A stretch of DNA of 64,000 nt, from positions 620,001 through 684,000 of the forward strand of contig JAESUZ010000446.1 in the NCBI GenBank assembly GCA_017311185.1, read 5' to 3'. Position numbers and translations under genes: made by a program. Positions 1-11,758 of the stretch are shown here, one piece after another. How positions within the stretch are numbered: position 1 is the stretch's first letter; each line of letters begins with the position of its first letter. The stretch comes from Proteles cristata cristata (Eukaryota > Chordata > Mammalia > Carnivora > Hyaenidae). The notes under the pieces were generated by a model that was not told the origin of the DNA, ran no database searches, and worked only from the letters and a program-made list of their open reading frames with translations.

Positions 1-328
1 CGGGCTAGTGGGGGTGAGTCGGGTTTGTCCGAGCTGCTGCAGGGAACGCTGGGAGCCCGGTTCCGTCCAGCATCGCCACCTTCACATCTACTCATGGGCT
101 CTGATGTCAGATCCTTCTTGGACAGCGCTCCCTGGGGACTCATCAAGAATAAACCACATGGTGTCCTGGGCGTTTCTTTGATCAATCGGATGCTCTGTTA
201 CTCTGGCAAGGACAGGGGTAGAACGCGGAGGGGGGTGCGGGGGAGGCTATGAGCATGGAGCTCAGGGCTTTCGCTTGCTGGTTTGTAAGCGCTGGGAACT
301 GATTTCTGTTCAAAGTAAGATTCTTATT
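1..328. other. Unique sequence, no gene seen
   Basis: No repeat family or exon is recognisable. A 75-codon open frame lies at 25-252 on the plus strand but resembles nothing I know. Confidence 0.6.
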
Positions 329-546
329 CTTTTTTTTTTTTTAAATATTTTTATTTATTTCTAGGAGAGAGAGAGATAGCGTGAGCAGGGGAGGGTCAGA
401 GAGAGAGAGAGTCACAGACTGAAACAGGCTCCAGGCTCTGAGCTGGCAGTCAGCACAGAGCCCGATGCGGGGCTCGAACCCACGAACCACAAGATCTGAC
501 CTGAGCCCAAGTCGGACGCTTCACCGACTGAGCCACCCAGGCGGCC
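329..546 (-). mobile_element. Feline tRNA-derived SINE, young type
   Basis: Read on the minus strand this is a full SINE: tRNA-like head ending at the right (gccacccaggcg), B box seen as gggctcgaaccc, a CT-rich body, and a tail at the left that begins as a T run. It has three of four marks of the young subfamily (tail tttctaggaga, gtcacagactgaaacagg, gctggcagtcagc) but not the agcgaaagtcgg mark. I see no clean target-site duplication. Confidence 0.95.
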
Positions 547-1044
547 TGTGTCTGTGCGCCCTTGTTTTGGGCCCCGCTGCCCCAATGTCATCCTTCTCGT
601 TTCCAGTGGCAGTTCAGATGGTCCCTTGGAAGCCATTTTGTGCTTCATGCCTTTATGTTACATATATGAGGAATCTAATGTCTGAAGAGGTAAAGTTACT
701 TATTTGGGGAAACAGACTACTCAGTTTTGACAGTATTTTACATTGTGAATCTTTAGCAATTGGTTTTCTGGGAAAGCGTCAGTCCTGCCTTGGACTCTAA
801 TTTGTCTCTAACGAGCGGAACATCTCAGTTACCAGGACACAAGCCTCCCTCCCTGTGGCGAGCAGAGACTTGATATCATCAAGCCTGGGATACCACTTCA
901 CTATAAGACACACAATCACTTTGTGCGGTACGAAGAAAAAAAAATACTGCATGCACAGAAATTTCTAAAATTTCTTCACATTCAGGAAATGCTTTTATAT
1001 CGCTTCTTAATTCTGTCATTAATAGGCATCCATGATAGGTGCCA
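547..1044. other. Unique sequence, no gene seen
   Basis: AT-rich unique DNA. The open frame at 465-800 begins inside the SINE and has no recognisable product. Confidence 0.6.
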
Positions 1045-1060
1045 TTAAAAGCATTAATGA

Positions 1061-1135
1061 GGGGTATCTGGGTGGCTCAGTTGGTTAAGCATCCGACTCT
1101 TGATTTTGGCTCAGGTCACGATCTCAAGAGATGAC
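1061..1135 (+). mobile_element. SINE head fragment (5' about 75 bp)
   Basis: The tRNA-like head (ggggtatctgggtggctcag onward) runs to about the point between the A and B boxes and then stops. It sits directly after the sequence taaaagcattaatga, which recurs with two changes after the next SINE at 1474-1488. It therefore looks like the left part of a composite insertion. Confidence 0.85.
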
Positions 1136-1255
1136 GTAATTCTCTTAAGCAGATCATTACCTAAATTACAGTCTCAAAATATGAATAGAATAGGCAGACA
1201 TCAAAGGTAACACCTCTGTAAAAAGCTTAAAGGAAGTTTAAAAATCGCGAAAAAA
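1136..1255. other. Non-SINE filler inside a composite insertion
   Basis: About 120 bp of AT-rich sequence with no SINE similarity separates a SINE head from a complete SINE, and the whole is bracketed by one 15-bp imperfect duplication. Its origin is unknown to me. Confidence 0.5.
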
Positions 1256-1473
1256 GGGACACCTGGGAGGCTCAGTTAGATGAGAATTGACTCGTAATTT
1301 CAGCTCACATCATGATCTCTAGGTTTGTGGGATCGAGCCCAGGGGTAGCTCTACACTGACAGCACAGAGCCTGCTTGGGATTCTCTCTCTCCCTCTCTCT
1401 CTGCCCCTCACCTGCTCACACTCTCTCCCTCTCTCTCAAAATAAACAAATAAACTTCAAAAATAAATAAAAAA
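1256..1473 (+). mobile_element. Feline tRNA-derived SINE, older type
   Basis: Starts gggacacctgggaggctcag, has a degraded B box (gggatcgagccc), a CT-rich body and an AATAAA-rich tail. The sequence after the tail, taaaagcatcgatga at 1474-1488, matches taaaagcattaatga at 1046-1060, left of the preceding SINE head rather than left of this element. Confidence 0.93.
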
Positions 1474-1488
1474 TAAAAGCATCGATGA

Positions 1489-3920
1489 TACAGGTTTGTT
1501 GTTGTTTTATAAAACAGAATAAAAAAAGTCCCGCCACTCGTGTCTGTCTGGACTTTTTTGTTCAACCTTGCCTGCTTAGATGCTGTAACAGGCAGCCCAC
1601 GGCATGGTCCCAGGCCGGAGGGGGGCGGCCTGCTCTCTCTGCACGTAGGGGTCTTCCTGTGGATCCCCAAAGCACATGCTCACTGCTTGGCAACAACATG
1701 AGGAATCGCAGTCTTTCCTTTAACGACAACTAATTGTTTTCCTAATACCAAATGTGTGCCTCCTTCTGTCTTGCTCTATACTGGATAACTTCTCGTCTTA
1801 ATGCCAGATCAGAGTGTAATCTCAGAGACATTTTAAGCACCCGTTAAACCATCAAACACATATGGTTGCTGCAGTTCACAGAAAGCAGTGCAAGTGGCCG
1901 AGATAAGGAGAGGTGTGAACGAGTTTGCACGAGCAGCAGTGGTGGTGGCTTCCGTGCGACAGCTGCCTGGTCCCACCAACACGGAACACCCAGGGAGTGT
2001 AAGACACAGTTTGCTTTCTGCTGCATTGAATGGGGGAAGGAGGGGATGGGGGTGTGTCCCTTAGAAACTGTAAAACACAGAAATAGCTCCAACCTGAATC
2101 CGGGTTTCTCCTTGGGAAGTTCCTTGCTTCAGCTCAGGAGGCTGGGATTTACATTCCACTTAGAACTTAAAAAAAAAAAAAAGTGCCTAAACCATCTCCC
2201 AAAGCAAAAGGTAATCAAGGCAGGTTTTAAAATGACATCTATATAAGTCAACACTAGCATTTCTCGATGCAAGTCTAATGCACATTAGACTCGACTGAGG
2301 AATTTTAAAAGAAAAGAAACAAACAAAATATACCGACCCCAAACGCATCGAATCTGAACGGCACCCAGGCTGCAGGTGATTTTGGAAATCTCTCTGAGAG
2401 GTGCCAGGTACAGGCTAGGAAGGAAACCACAGGCAGGAACATAAGGAATCTCTTGGATTTCCAGAAAGCTGAATTCCTAGTGCATCCTACGCACAACAGA
2501 GAAAGAGTACATCTTCTTTGGAAGCGTCTGGATGTGACAGCGGGTGGGTCTAGGGCTTATTTCATTTGGCCATTCCTCGTGTGGGCAGCTTTCCTCCTCT
2601 TCTTTCTTTCCTCTTCTTTTTCTTTTTCTCTGTCCCTCTTTTTAAAGCCAGGTTGGCAATCTTGCTGCACAGATCTATTTTAGCACAGCTACACGCCGAG
2701 CTTTTAAACCTTTCAAGCTGCGCTAACCCATGAGGCCCTATCGTGCACAGAAAATAGACTTTCCGGGGTTCTCTGAACTCAGATCCTGGCTGCAGATGTT
2801 TGGGTGCCCTCCCTCCACGGGGCTAGTTGGTTCTGCTCTGCCTTCTCTCTGCTCCTTGGAGGTGTGTCCCCAGCCCCGCCTGGTTGTGGGGACTAGGGAC
2901 ATTTAAAACGAGCCTCCGGGACTCCGCAGGATTCCAGCATCTCAGCCCGATGCTTGTTAGCTGCAGACAACACATGGAGGGGGGAAGGGGGCACCTGAGC
3001 TGAGCATCAGGGACCATGGCTCGGAGAAATCCTTATCACAGTACCCTTCTAGCACTTTCTGGGGTACCTTACCTCTCACGGTGCTGCTACTGTAGTGGCA
3101 TTTATTCATCAGCACTTGGGGTCTTCCGTCACGAAAGAAGAGATTTTTTTAAAGGCGATCTTTTTCTAAAGATCCATCAGCCTCCTGATCTCTACCTTTT
3201 GCGAATTCCCCTTTTGTTTCTGTTTTCTTGGCTGGTTGATTTTCTTTAGACTTAGGAACTCCACAGGAATAGGACAAGGAAAGCAACCTGATTTGGACAA
3301 TTTCAGCTGGAGAAGGAAGCTCATACCTAGAAATTGGGGGAAATGTTTAAAATTCATTCCCCAGGTACCATCAACATATTTTCAAGGAAATTCGACTATA
3401 GTGCGCGTGTTTTTGAAACTTTCTTTGAGCTTTTACGGAAGAGATGCCTTTGGTGTCTCTGCATATTTTATTCAAATGTTGAGAGTATAATTGAGATAAT
3501 GATCCGTTTAAGAGAATTAAATAATCACACACTTGAAGGTAATTCATTTCTGCATCTGTTCATGAGATCTTTAATCAGTGGTGGGTTTTCTTTTTTCATA
3601 AGGGACTTAGGATCACATCTTCCTTTGTGTAACTTTCTTTCCATAAGATGAAGAAACTAGACATTGCCCTACGTATCACAATCAGAAAAAAGAGAAATCT
3701 ATTACCTGAAAGCTCTTCTCCTTCTCTGTTCCATACTTGGGTGACTTTTCTTAACAAGCCATGGCTTTGAGTAGAGACTGTATAGTTCATGTGAAGGAAA
3801 CGTAGGGAGATATAGTTTGTAATGAATTCTTAACAATCTACGAATTATTCACAATGTTCTTTAAGTCAAAGGCATGTTGGACTGTATGTTGCTCCCATAC
3901 ATAGTACATTATATGGTTAC
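1489..3920. other. Unique sequence, no gene seen
   Basis: About 2.4 kb without recognisable repeats. It includes a 14-A run near 2168, a pyrimidine tract at about 2588-2645, and several unremarkable short open frames (up to 126 codons, 1866-2246 plus). I see no splice-site and coding pattern that would support an exon. Confidence 0.55.
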
Positions 3921-4265
3921 ACGAGATTGAGTACATTTCTTAACCTTGTCAAGCCTCAGTTTCCGTATTTATGAAAGGAGATCTTCATAGCATCCACCTC
4001 ATAGGGTTTTACGAAGTTTAAGATGGATATAAAGTATGAAGCAAGGCGCCTGGGTGGCTTCTGTGCTGACAGCTAGCTCAGAGCCTGGAGTCTGTCTTCA
4101 GATTCTGTATCTCCCTCTCTCTCTGACCCTCCCTGGCTCACGCTGTCTCTATCTCTCTCTGAAAAATAAATAAAACATTAAAAAAAAATTTTTTAAAGTA
4201 TGAAGCTCATTGTTGGGCATTCAGTTAAGTAAATAATAGATGGTAGTTAGATGTTGTTATTACTA
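3921..4265 (+). mobile_element. MIR element, interrupted by a SINE
   Basis: The conserved MIR core is readable (taaccttgtcaagcctcag, ttccgtatttatgaaagg, ccacctcatagggttt) and MIR-tail-like sequence (gggcattcagttaagtaaat) resumes after 4206. A SINE with its own target-site duplication splits it at 4043-4193. Confidence 0.75.
4043..4193 (+). mobile_element. SINE lacking most of its tRNA-like head
   Basis: The head (ggcgcctgggtggct) jumps directly to the body (ctgtgctgacag), so about 75-80 bp carrying part of the A box and all of the B box are missing. A perfect 13-bp duplication, taaagtatgaagc at 4030-4042 and 4194-4206, still brackets the copy. The tail ends in an A run followed by T's. Confidence 0.93.
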
Positions 4266-5219
4266 CGTTTTTTTTTCCCTCCCGGAAACCGTAAGAACAA
4301 AATACTAATAGCAGGATTTCCCCTTATCTTACAATTTACCTTCTCAACTTTTGCCTGGGATCCTAAACAGAGAGACAGAATTCACAGAGCACAGTTCACC
4401 TGTCTTTGAATCTGGATCTGTTTCTGAAGTCAGGGAGAAAAATTCCTATCCTCTGAAGGTCCTTCTAGTTGGACTAAGAATCGAATTGACATGAGACAGA
4501 TTCAGGGAGAAAATCCAGCCGAAGGGCATCTGTACCGGGAATCCACACCGACATGGAAGTTCTGACGGCAGGCAAAAGGAAGGATATATGCCGTTCTGAA
4601 CTAAGGAGAAGGGAGTAGGGGCCTGGAGCTTCAGAGGGAAGAAATGCAATTCACAGGGAAACGCAACAGAGTAAATGGTTGGTAAACGAATGCGTGCGGG
4701 GCCACTCAGAAGCCATGGGACAAAGAGAGGACTTTGGCCAAAGCGGCCTTCCTGGGCTCCTCTCTGTCCAGCACCCCTGGGTCTTACATGATGCAGCTAT
4801 CTGTGCTGACAGCCCTCTTCCTGGAGCTGGTCCTCGATCTAAATTCTTTTTAGGCAGTTGATGGGAAGGTGGAGAGCTTTTCCTGATCTGCTGGGTCTTG
4901 ATTGCTTTTAACTCAAAAACATCTTTATACGAAGTGGTCCATCTTGGGGCGGCCTGACCTTGGCCCTCTACTGTCTACAAACCGATTTAAAGCAGCAACC
5001 GGAGGATTCCAGAGACTCTTGAGGCTTCCCTTTGGTGAGCTCATTGGAGTCTCCCTCCACATCTTAATCTCTAGAACTCTCTAATGGCAATGCACTTTAC
5101 ATCCACATAGGAGTTTTTGGCTTTCAAGCATTATTACTTTAGATGTCTGCTTTATAACATCTCAGCAATATGTCCATGTTGACCAAGAAGGAATTTGTGG
5201 GACATTTAAGCCAACAGGG

Positions 5220-5235
5220 ATATATATATATATAT
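5220..5235. repeat. (TA)8 microsatellite
   Basis: A short uninterrupted TA run is directly visible. Confidence 0.95.
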
Positions 5236-6849
5236 TACAATTAGAATCGCACTTCCGAAGACACAGACTCAGGTAGGAGCCCGACTCATGTTCAGAGGGA
5301 CACAAAGGTTGGGGAGAGGGTCATGTAGGCAAAGGGTTCAGCACAGCCCTCATTCAGGGAGTCTACACCACATGGGGATTGAAACGGAATTGACTGGAAT
5401 TGGGTGGGGTGATGTACAAATGAAGAACTGAACCCTGTCCAGCCTCCTGGGCTCCTTTCACAGTGAAGGGTATGGCTGAGTCAGGGGTCACGGTGAGGAG
5501 GGGGTTAAGTCCAGGCTGAGGGCTTGCAGCAGCTGGAAGGCTTTTGAAAGAGTTCACGGTTTCTCTGATGAGGATGTGCATAAATCCCTCCCGCTTTCCT
5601 ATGGCCTTCTGACACCTATTTTAAAAAGAGACGCTCTTAGCTAGGCTCGCTCGCTCCATTGTGAAATCCATTTCTACATCAGCAAGAGTATTGGTACAGA
5701 AGAAAGAACACACAAACGTAGGTGAGCTGACCACTGAGAAATTTAGGAATGGCACAATTAGGAATTGTATCTGCCGTCCGTTCTCAGGCACACGCCATTA
5801 TCCCCGTAACAAGGTCAAAACTGACTTCTTAATACCGAGGAGGCAGGCACACAGCTAAGAATCCCTAGATTTTTTTTTTTTAAATATTGAAGTTCTTAGG
5901 TGTTGCTATGGGGACACAGCCCCCTTGCATTATCCTTGTTGCTACCTGGCTTTGCCAAAAAATAAAATCCACAACTCTTCCAATGCTTGACTTGGCATTT
6001 CGGTTCAAGCTCTTCCAGCTTCTTACCTGTAGGTACTGTCCTGCCTGTGAATACCCACCTGCTCTGGTGGTTTGCCTCTCCTTTGCCTATTTGACATTTC
6101 TTGAAACTCACAACAAGCCGGGAGGTACCAGAAGATAAGAGAAGCAAGTCCGGAATGTCTGAATCAGAGAATGGAGTTAAGAAATTCCCTCAGAGGCGAA
6201 CTCCCTCATAACCAAGGGCTTATTTTTGAGGTGGAGCCAATTCTATGTTCTCCTGAACAGTTAACAGCATGACAGGGACGAGAACACTTTCTCCGTAGGA
6301 AATAAGTGTGGTCTCCAGTGGCCCAACGCGTCCCGGGTGCCATGACATCTGTGTTCTTATTTAAAACCCAAGGGTATGCCACCTTTTTCCATCTGAGCTG
6401 TTAGCTTTTAAAAATACTTAAAAACCAATCAGCAACTAAATTGCAGATGAAGAGCTGTTTCAATTATAGAATAGAGGCAGTTCTGTAGCAAAGTATTTCA
6501 GAGCTGCAAAAATTAATGTGCATTTTAATGCTGATTTTCAGAGTATAATACACTTTGTAATTCATTTAAATGCATTCTGGGCGCTCCATCCTAGCTTCAG
6601 GCCCAGCAGGAGTCGTTGAGAAATCATAAAACTACATTTTAAAAGTTTTTTTTTTATAGAAAAGTATTTAAAAATCTAAGAAAGATAAGCCACGTGAAAA
6701 CATAATGGGTCAGCATCTGAGCACAGATGGGTTCTCTTTCTTGAATAACACCACTTACGAGCACGCCCTTACAATGATTTCTACCCCACCCTGTGGGGTG
6801 GGTCGTATCAAATAAAAATCCTTACCTAATTGCTTTTTCTCTTCTTGCC

Positions 6850-6880
6850 GGGTTTCGGACACAGTGGGTTTCGGACACAG
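6850..6880. repeat. 16-bp tandem duplication
   Basis: gggtttcggacacagt at 6850-6865 is followed immediately by gggtttcggacacag at 6866-6880, identical over 15 bases. Confidence 0.95.
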
Positions 6881-7765
6881 CCTCTCAACTTTCCATCCAG
6901 GAGTCACGCTATCCACCCGAAGCTACTGACATGGCAGATAAATCCAGTAGAATCAGTGCCTCCACGGATGGCGTGTTTTAAAACCGAGTTAATCAAACAT
7001 AAGCGTTTTGCCCCAGAGCGGTGGCAAGCAGTACATATGCCGACGGCCCAGAGGAAGGAGAGTCAGCAAAGCAAACAGCTGCTCTTGCCTAGCAGTTGAC
7101 TTAGATGGACGTGCAAGGGGAAGATGGGGAGCCACCGGCAGGGAAAAGGTGTGTGAGGCGGGCGTGCCAGCCTGGGTCCCCTTCCTGGTCTTCCACAAGA
7201 AATTAGGGGACGGACGAACTGCAACCAGAGGACACTGATGATGGAAGAGCCCTGGGCCTCACCTCCTTCCCTCCCTTCACCCTTTGGCCCAGCACAGGGG
7301 CCAACATCGCCAAAGGGAATGACTACAGACTCATGGGAAGAACTGCCCGCTGCCTGCACCCCAGGTTTCAGCCTTCCTACCAGCCCGCGATGGAGTATGG
7401 AAGCCATACTGCGGTGCTTTGTGCTGGTGCCATCTTGAAACAAAACGAACACGTGCTTCCTGGCGACTTCCGGTGTGGTAGGGGATGATTTCCGGCTTCA
7501 GGGGGCCCCAGGCGCAGCAATCTTTGTGTTTCCTTTGCTGGAGCTGCGTTATACTCAGTGAGTGAGGTGCCCAGAGCGATGCCAGCCTCTGCCTTCCACT
7601 GACTCCCCCTTCCTGAAGCTGGTTCCTCTCCTCCCCTGAAGTCGGCATGGCTGCAAATTGAGCCAACCGTGCACCCAGCGGAAGCTCCTTCCGCAGCTCA
7701 CCCAGTGGGCCTCCCTCTTGGGAACAGTGTTGATGTTCTGGGTCCTGGGCAAAGATAAGAGAAAA

Positions 7766-7900
7766 GGCCATTCATTTGTTTAACAAGCATTTCTGAGCAC
7801 TTACTCTTAGTGCGTATTTCGGGTTGTAAGTAAATGAGTGACAGGTTAGCCATAGCTTCACTCATCAGAGAGGATACAGTCCAATGACTGGAAATATCTG
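7766..7900 (-). mobile_element. Possible L2 3'-end fragment
   Basis: Reads like the antisense L2 terminus (attcatttgtttaacaagca, then tgagcacttactc and loosely matching sequence). The similarity is short and diverged, so the call is tentative. Confidence 0.4.
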
Positions 7901-9735
7901 GGGGCTCCATGTTGCTTTATAACAACAAAGATTCCTCCAGCTTTAGAAGAGTGGTTACAGGGTTTAGCCGGACTCGAAAGTTGCAGTTAGCACCGTAGTT
8001 TGGAATACGGCCTGCACCTCCAGCTCGGACCGCCTGGCCGGGGTCTCCAAAGGAAGGAAAACAATAGCTCGAGGATCTCAAGAAATCTCAGGCTAGGTCA
8101 CAGCCGGGCTCACAGGCTGCTGTGGGACTCTGGTTTTCTGAGCTCTGGGTTACCTTGCGTTACATGTGCTGGAGGCTGTACAGGTTGCACACTGAGCCGC
8201 CACGTCACTGGAGCCCTTGTCCTGAGACCCAAAGAGTCCCCTTTCCCCAGGCAAACCTAATATCTAGGTCCTGACACAGCCGCGGTGTGTCCTGGCCTTG
8301 TGACCGTCATTTCTAGGCTTCCTCCGAGGAAGCCCTTGGGTCTGCTTCTGAGCTGTGCACAGCGATGTCTTTCATTTAAATGCCCACTGCTATTCCTGAG
8401 GGAGCCGGGAAAGAGAGAGAGAGCTATTTATAAGCTTGCTGGTGGCAGCTTCCACATCGAGGAGGTGAGGCTGGTGTCTGACTTATGCCTTTCTAGCCAG
8501 CTGTCCCTTGTCATTTTACGCAGGCTGGCATGACATTTCCCTCCAGCCAATTTAATCCTGGAAAGTTTTGTTTCTTTTCACACGTGAATGAAAAGTAAGT
8601 CTTTGACTTGAATCATCCCTCACCCCTCCTAAAACTGTAATTTCGCGGGTCCTATCACATTTATACACGAGTATCTCACTAAGCTGTGGGGAGAGGACGT
8701 AAACTCCCTTTACGCCGCCTGCTAAGGCTTACTACGAAGAGCTGCTGCTGGGTGGGTGGGAGGATTTAATTAAGAATTTAGGAATAACTGGAATCTGGGT
8801 GATTTTTTTAAAAATAAGTGTTCCTCTTCCACATATTTTTGAAAGCTAAAAATACAGCAAAAGTATGTACTTGGAGCCAGTCAAAAGCAGATTGAAAACC
8901 AGACAGAAGGCTAATCCAATCATCAAAATATCTCAAGCCAGTGGGGTGATACTGAGTACCCATAGCATGAAACAGAAAGTCACCGGTGAATGAACACCTC
9001 GGGACACTCCAACTGTTATAGATCATAGCAAATCTCCAAGGTTCCCTGGAGATTCAAGGCACCTAGAGCTGCCATCTTGGGTGCCAGCCAACCCTTGCTC
9101 ACCAGGCCATTCCTGTGTGACTCTGTGGCCGTCCTGCTCACACTGGCTGTTGGTGGTGTACGGGGGACTCTGAGGAAGTGAAGTCATACATCTTGAAATG
9201 GGTTGAGGCGATAAAAATGAAAGATATTCTAACCGTGGCATTCTTTCAGTTATCTGAGATAACCCTGCCATCAACACAGCAGAAGTAATATTTTAATTTC
9301 AGACCTGAAAGTGGCAGAGACAGGGGACCAGGGTACAAAGAATGTGTCCCAGAGCAACGCACTACCCATATCCCTGCTTTTTTCAAGTGTGTTCAACCAA
9401 TCCTCATTGCATAAATAAGCAAATGGATTAATGGACGAGCCTTGAGGAGCCGGATAAGAAGAGTATTTAGAACTTTTCTGAGATTGGAAGAATTTAAAGA
9501 GGATTTAACAGTACCCAAGATGGCGGGGACAAATTTCTTCATTAACGTGCTAAGAGGCCCCAGATGGCTCCCACGTTTTCTCTGTATTCTTAGTTACTGA
9601 GACAGAGTTACAAGCAAATTAAGACAATACCTGCCGAAAACTGCGCAAAGCCCAGAAGATTCACAACAATCATCATGAAGCTCTGCGGCACCTCCAAAAA
9701 CACACTGAAAAATTCTCTTTTAAATTACAAAATAT
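7901..9735. other. Unique sequence, no gene seen
   Basis: No repeat family or exon is recognisable. A YY1-like word (aagatggcgg) lies just outside the recognised repeats at 9517-9526. Short open frames have no recognisable product. Confidence 0.55.
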
Positions 9736-10205
9736 TTCAAGGACACAGAAAAATATAGAGAATGAAATCCATTAAAGGTAACATTTAAACAAAGCATCTA
9801 GGATAGGAATGAAGCTCTTGTTTTCTGTCCTTAATCCTTATACCTCTCCCTTTCGAGAAATAACCGCTTTTATGAAATTGATGTTAATCATCCTAGTAAT
9901 TTTTTTAAAAAAACAACTTATTTGCTGATGTTTGTATCCATAAATTATGCATTGTTCTGCATCTTTCTTAGCTTTTTAATAAACACTACTATATGCCATA
10001 CGTATCTTTCCCTAATCGCTTTTCATACTTGTGTTTGGGGGATTTATCCCACACTGATTTCTGAAGCTCAAGGTAATTTATTTAACTGACGTAGAGTATT
10101 ATACTTTATGCATATGCCAGGAGTTACATCTCCATTTTCATGGTGCTGTGTATATCTATCACTTTTCATTTGTTGATTTTCGTATCACAAATGAGCCTTC
10201 CCTGA
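9736..10205 (-). mobile_element. Old L1 (L1M-type) 3' fragment
   Basis: The order of phrases follows an old mammalian L1 3' region on the minus strand: gaaaaatatagagaatga, an aaccgctttta segment, ttgtatccataaattatgca, then tttatttaactgacgtagagta and ccaggagttac. Divergence is high and the exact subfamily cannot be fixed by eye. Confidence 0.5.
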
Positions 10206-10249
10206 AGATTTCTGTTTGTTCCTGAGCCTGCAAGCAAGAATGGCCCCAG

Positions 10250-10362
10250 GGTAGTGGTCTTCCACCCTCCCCGCAGGTTAGAGAACTTTAAGAAAAATAC
10301 TGCCTCCCCCCGCCATGGGCCCTACATAAAAGATTCTGCTTTAGTTGGTCTAAGATAGTTCT
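10250..10362 (+). mobile_element. MER5A-like hAT DNA transposon fragment
   Basis: Diverged matches to MER5A occur in order: gtggtcttccaccctc, gttagagaactttaag, aaaatactgcc, and gattctgctttagttggtc. A SINE inserted just downstream. Confidence 0.6.
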
Positions 10363-10374
10363 ATATGTATACAT

Positions 10375-10584
10375 TTTTTTAAATGTTTTATTTAGTTCTA
10401 GGAGAGAGAGAGACAGAGTGAGCAGGGGAGGGTCAGAGAGAGAGGGAGTCACAGACTGAAACAGGCTCCAGGCTCTGAGCTGGCAGTCAGCACAGAGCCC
10501 GACGCGGGGCTCGAACCCACGAACCGCGAGATCATGACCTAAGCGAAAGTCGGACGCTTAACCGACTAAGCCACCCAGGCGCCC
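10375..10584 (-). mobile_element. Feline SINE, young subfamily
   Basis: Minus-strand SINE with all four young marks: ttagttctaggaga tail, gtcacagactgaaacagg, gctggcagtcagc and gacctaagcgaaagtcgg. The flanks ttctatatgtatacat (left) and ttctgtatgtacat (right) look like an imperfect target-site duplication. Confidence 0.96.
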
Positions 10585-10651
10585 TTCTGTATGTACATTT
10601 TTTTTAAACATTTCTTCATGTCAGGATATCTGTCTTATATATTTTGAATTT

Positions 10652-10878
10652 TTAAAAAAAAATTTTTTTTAATGGTTTTTTATTTATTTCTAGGAGAGAG
10701 AGAGAGAGACAGCATGAGCAGGGGAGGGTCAGAGAGAGAGGGAGACACCAAATCCCAAGCAGGCTCCAGGCTCCAAGCAGTCAGCACAGAGCCCTACGCG
10801 GGGCTCGAACTCACAAACTGCGAGATCATGACCTGAGCCAAAGTCGACGCTTAACCCACTGAGCCACCCAGGCGCCCC
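10652..10878 (-). mobile_element. Feline SINE, intermediate type
   Basis: Minus-strand SINE with the ttatttctaggaga tail of young copies but an older body (gagacaccaaatcccaagcagg). The head ends gagccacccaggcgcccc. No clean target-site duplication is visible. Confidence 0.95.
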
Positions 10879-11285
10879 AGTCAAGGGTATTTCTACATTC
10901 TAATGACAGAAAAGAAAGAAAATAAAAACAAAGTCATAGATTAGAAAATACTGAGTAGTGATACAAAATATAAGGAACGTGACCCTCTACACCGGGTCAT
11001 CGTGTAGAGCCTGGATGTAGGGAAGGTGCCCCACGGAAGTGACGCTGAAGCTAAGACAAGGAACCGAGAGGTCACCGCGTGAAGACTGAAGAGGAAGGGC
11101 ATGCCTCCCAGAGGCCCGGGGGACACCCGGAGGAGGCTCCGCACGTGCAGAAGGAAAGTTGGGGGTGTGCCAGCTGCTCCTCACAACCGCGAGGCCGGGG
11201 CACACGCCTGAGTGCTCAGGAGTCATAAATCAGGCAAGCTTTGAACAATATATGTTCCATGTTTCTACCTTAACAACTGGGGAAG
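10879..11285. other. Unique sequence, no gene seen
   Basis: About 400 bp, GC-richer at 10980-11220, with no recognisable repeat or exon. Confidence 0.55.
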
Positions 11286-11655
11286 CAAAAATAAGATAAC
11301 AACAGAGAGCGAGGCAGACCGTTAGAGACTCTTAAATACAAAGAACAGACTGAGGGTGGATGGGGGTGGGGGGGTGGGGGCTGGGCCGTGGGGGCGGGGC
11401 AGTCAGGAGGGCGCTGGTTGGGATGAGCACTGGGTGTTGTATGTAAGTGATGAATCACTAAATTCTACTCCTGACACAATACTACACTACATGTTAGCTA
11501 ACTCAGATTTAAATAAATAAAATAAAATAAAATAAAGATTAAATTAAATTTAATTTAATTTAAAAATAAAATAAAATAAGATTAAATTAAATAATAAAAT
11601 CAAATCAAATAGAAGAAGATAAGAAGAAGATAGAATAAAATAAATAAGAGTAAAG
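11286..11655 (+). mobile_element. 5'-truncated L1 3' end with a long A-rich tail
   Basis: The carnivore L1 3' UTR is readable: gagactcttaaatacaaag, a G-rich tract at about 11352-11400, gatgagcactgggtgttgta and acatgttagctaactcag. The tail has grown into (AAATA)n/(AAATT)n-like and AAGAAG-rich sequence to about 11655. No target-site duplication was found. Confidence 0.88.
11352..11400 (+). other. G-rich tract, possible G-quadruplex
   Basis: Several runs of three to seven G's separated by one to a few bases lie in the L1 3' UTR. L1 3' UTRs are known to carry such tracts; folding here is inferred from sequence only. Confidence 0.6.
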
Positions 11656-11758
11656 TTAGGGTCACTATCTGAGGCAAAGTCATCAAAATACCAGTGGCAA
11701 TTGAATTTAATTAATTATTATTACACATGTGTGGCTCCACTGATGACCTTCGGATGAA

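Larger units (their letters stand above)
4266..7765. other. Unique sequence with a possible conserved non-coding block
   Basis: No gene or repeat family recognised over 3.5 kb. Local items are a (TA)8 run at 5220-5235, a 16-bp tandem duplication at 6850-6880 and an AT-rich block at about 6380-6660 that resembles regulatory DNA. GC rises over 7000-7700, where overlapping open frames (longest 146 codons, 7331-7771 minus) are best read as GC-driven chance frames. Confidence 0.5.
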
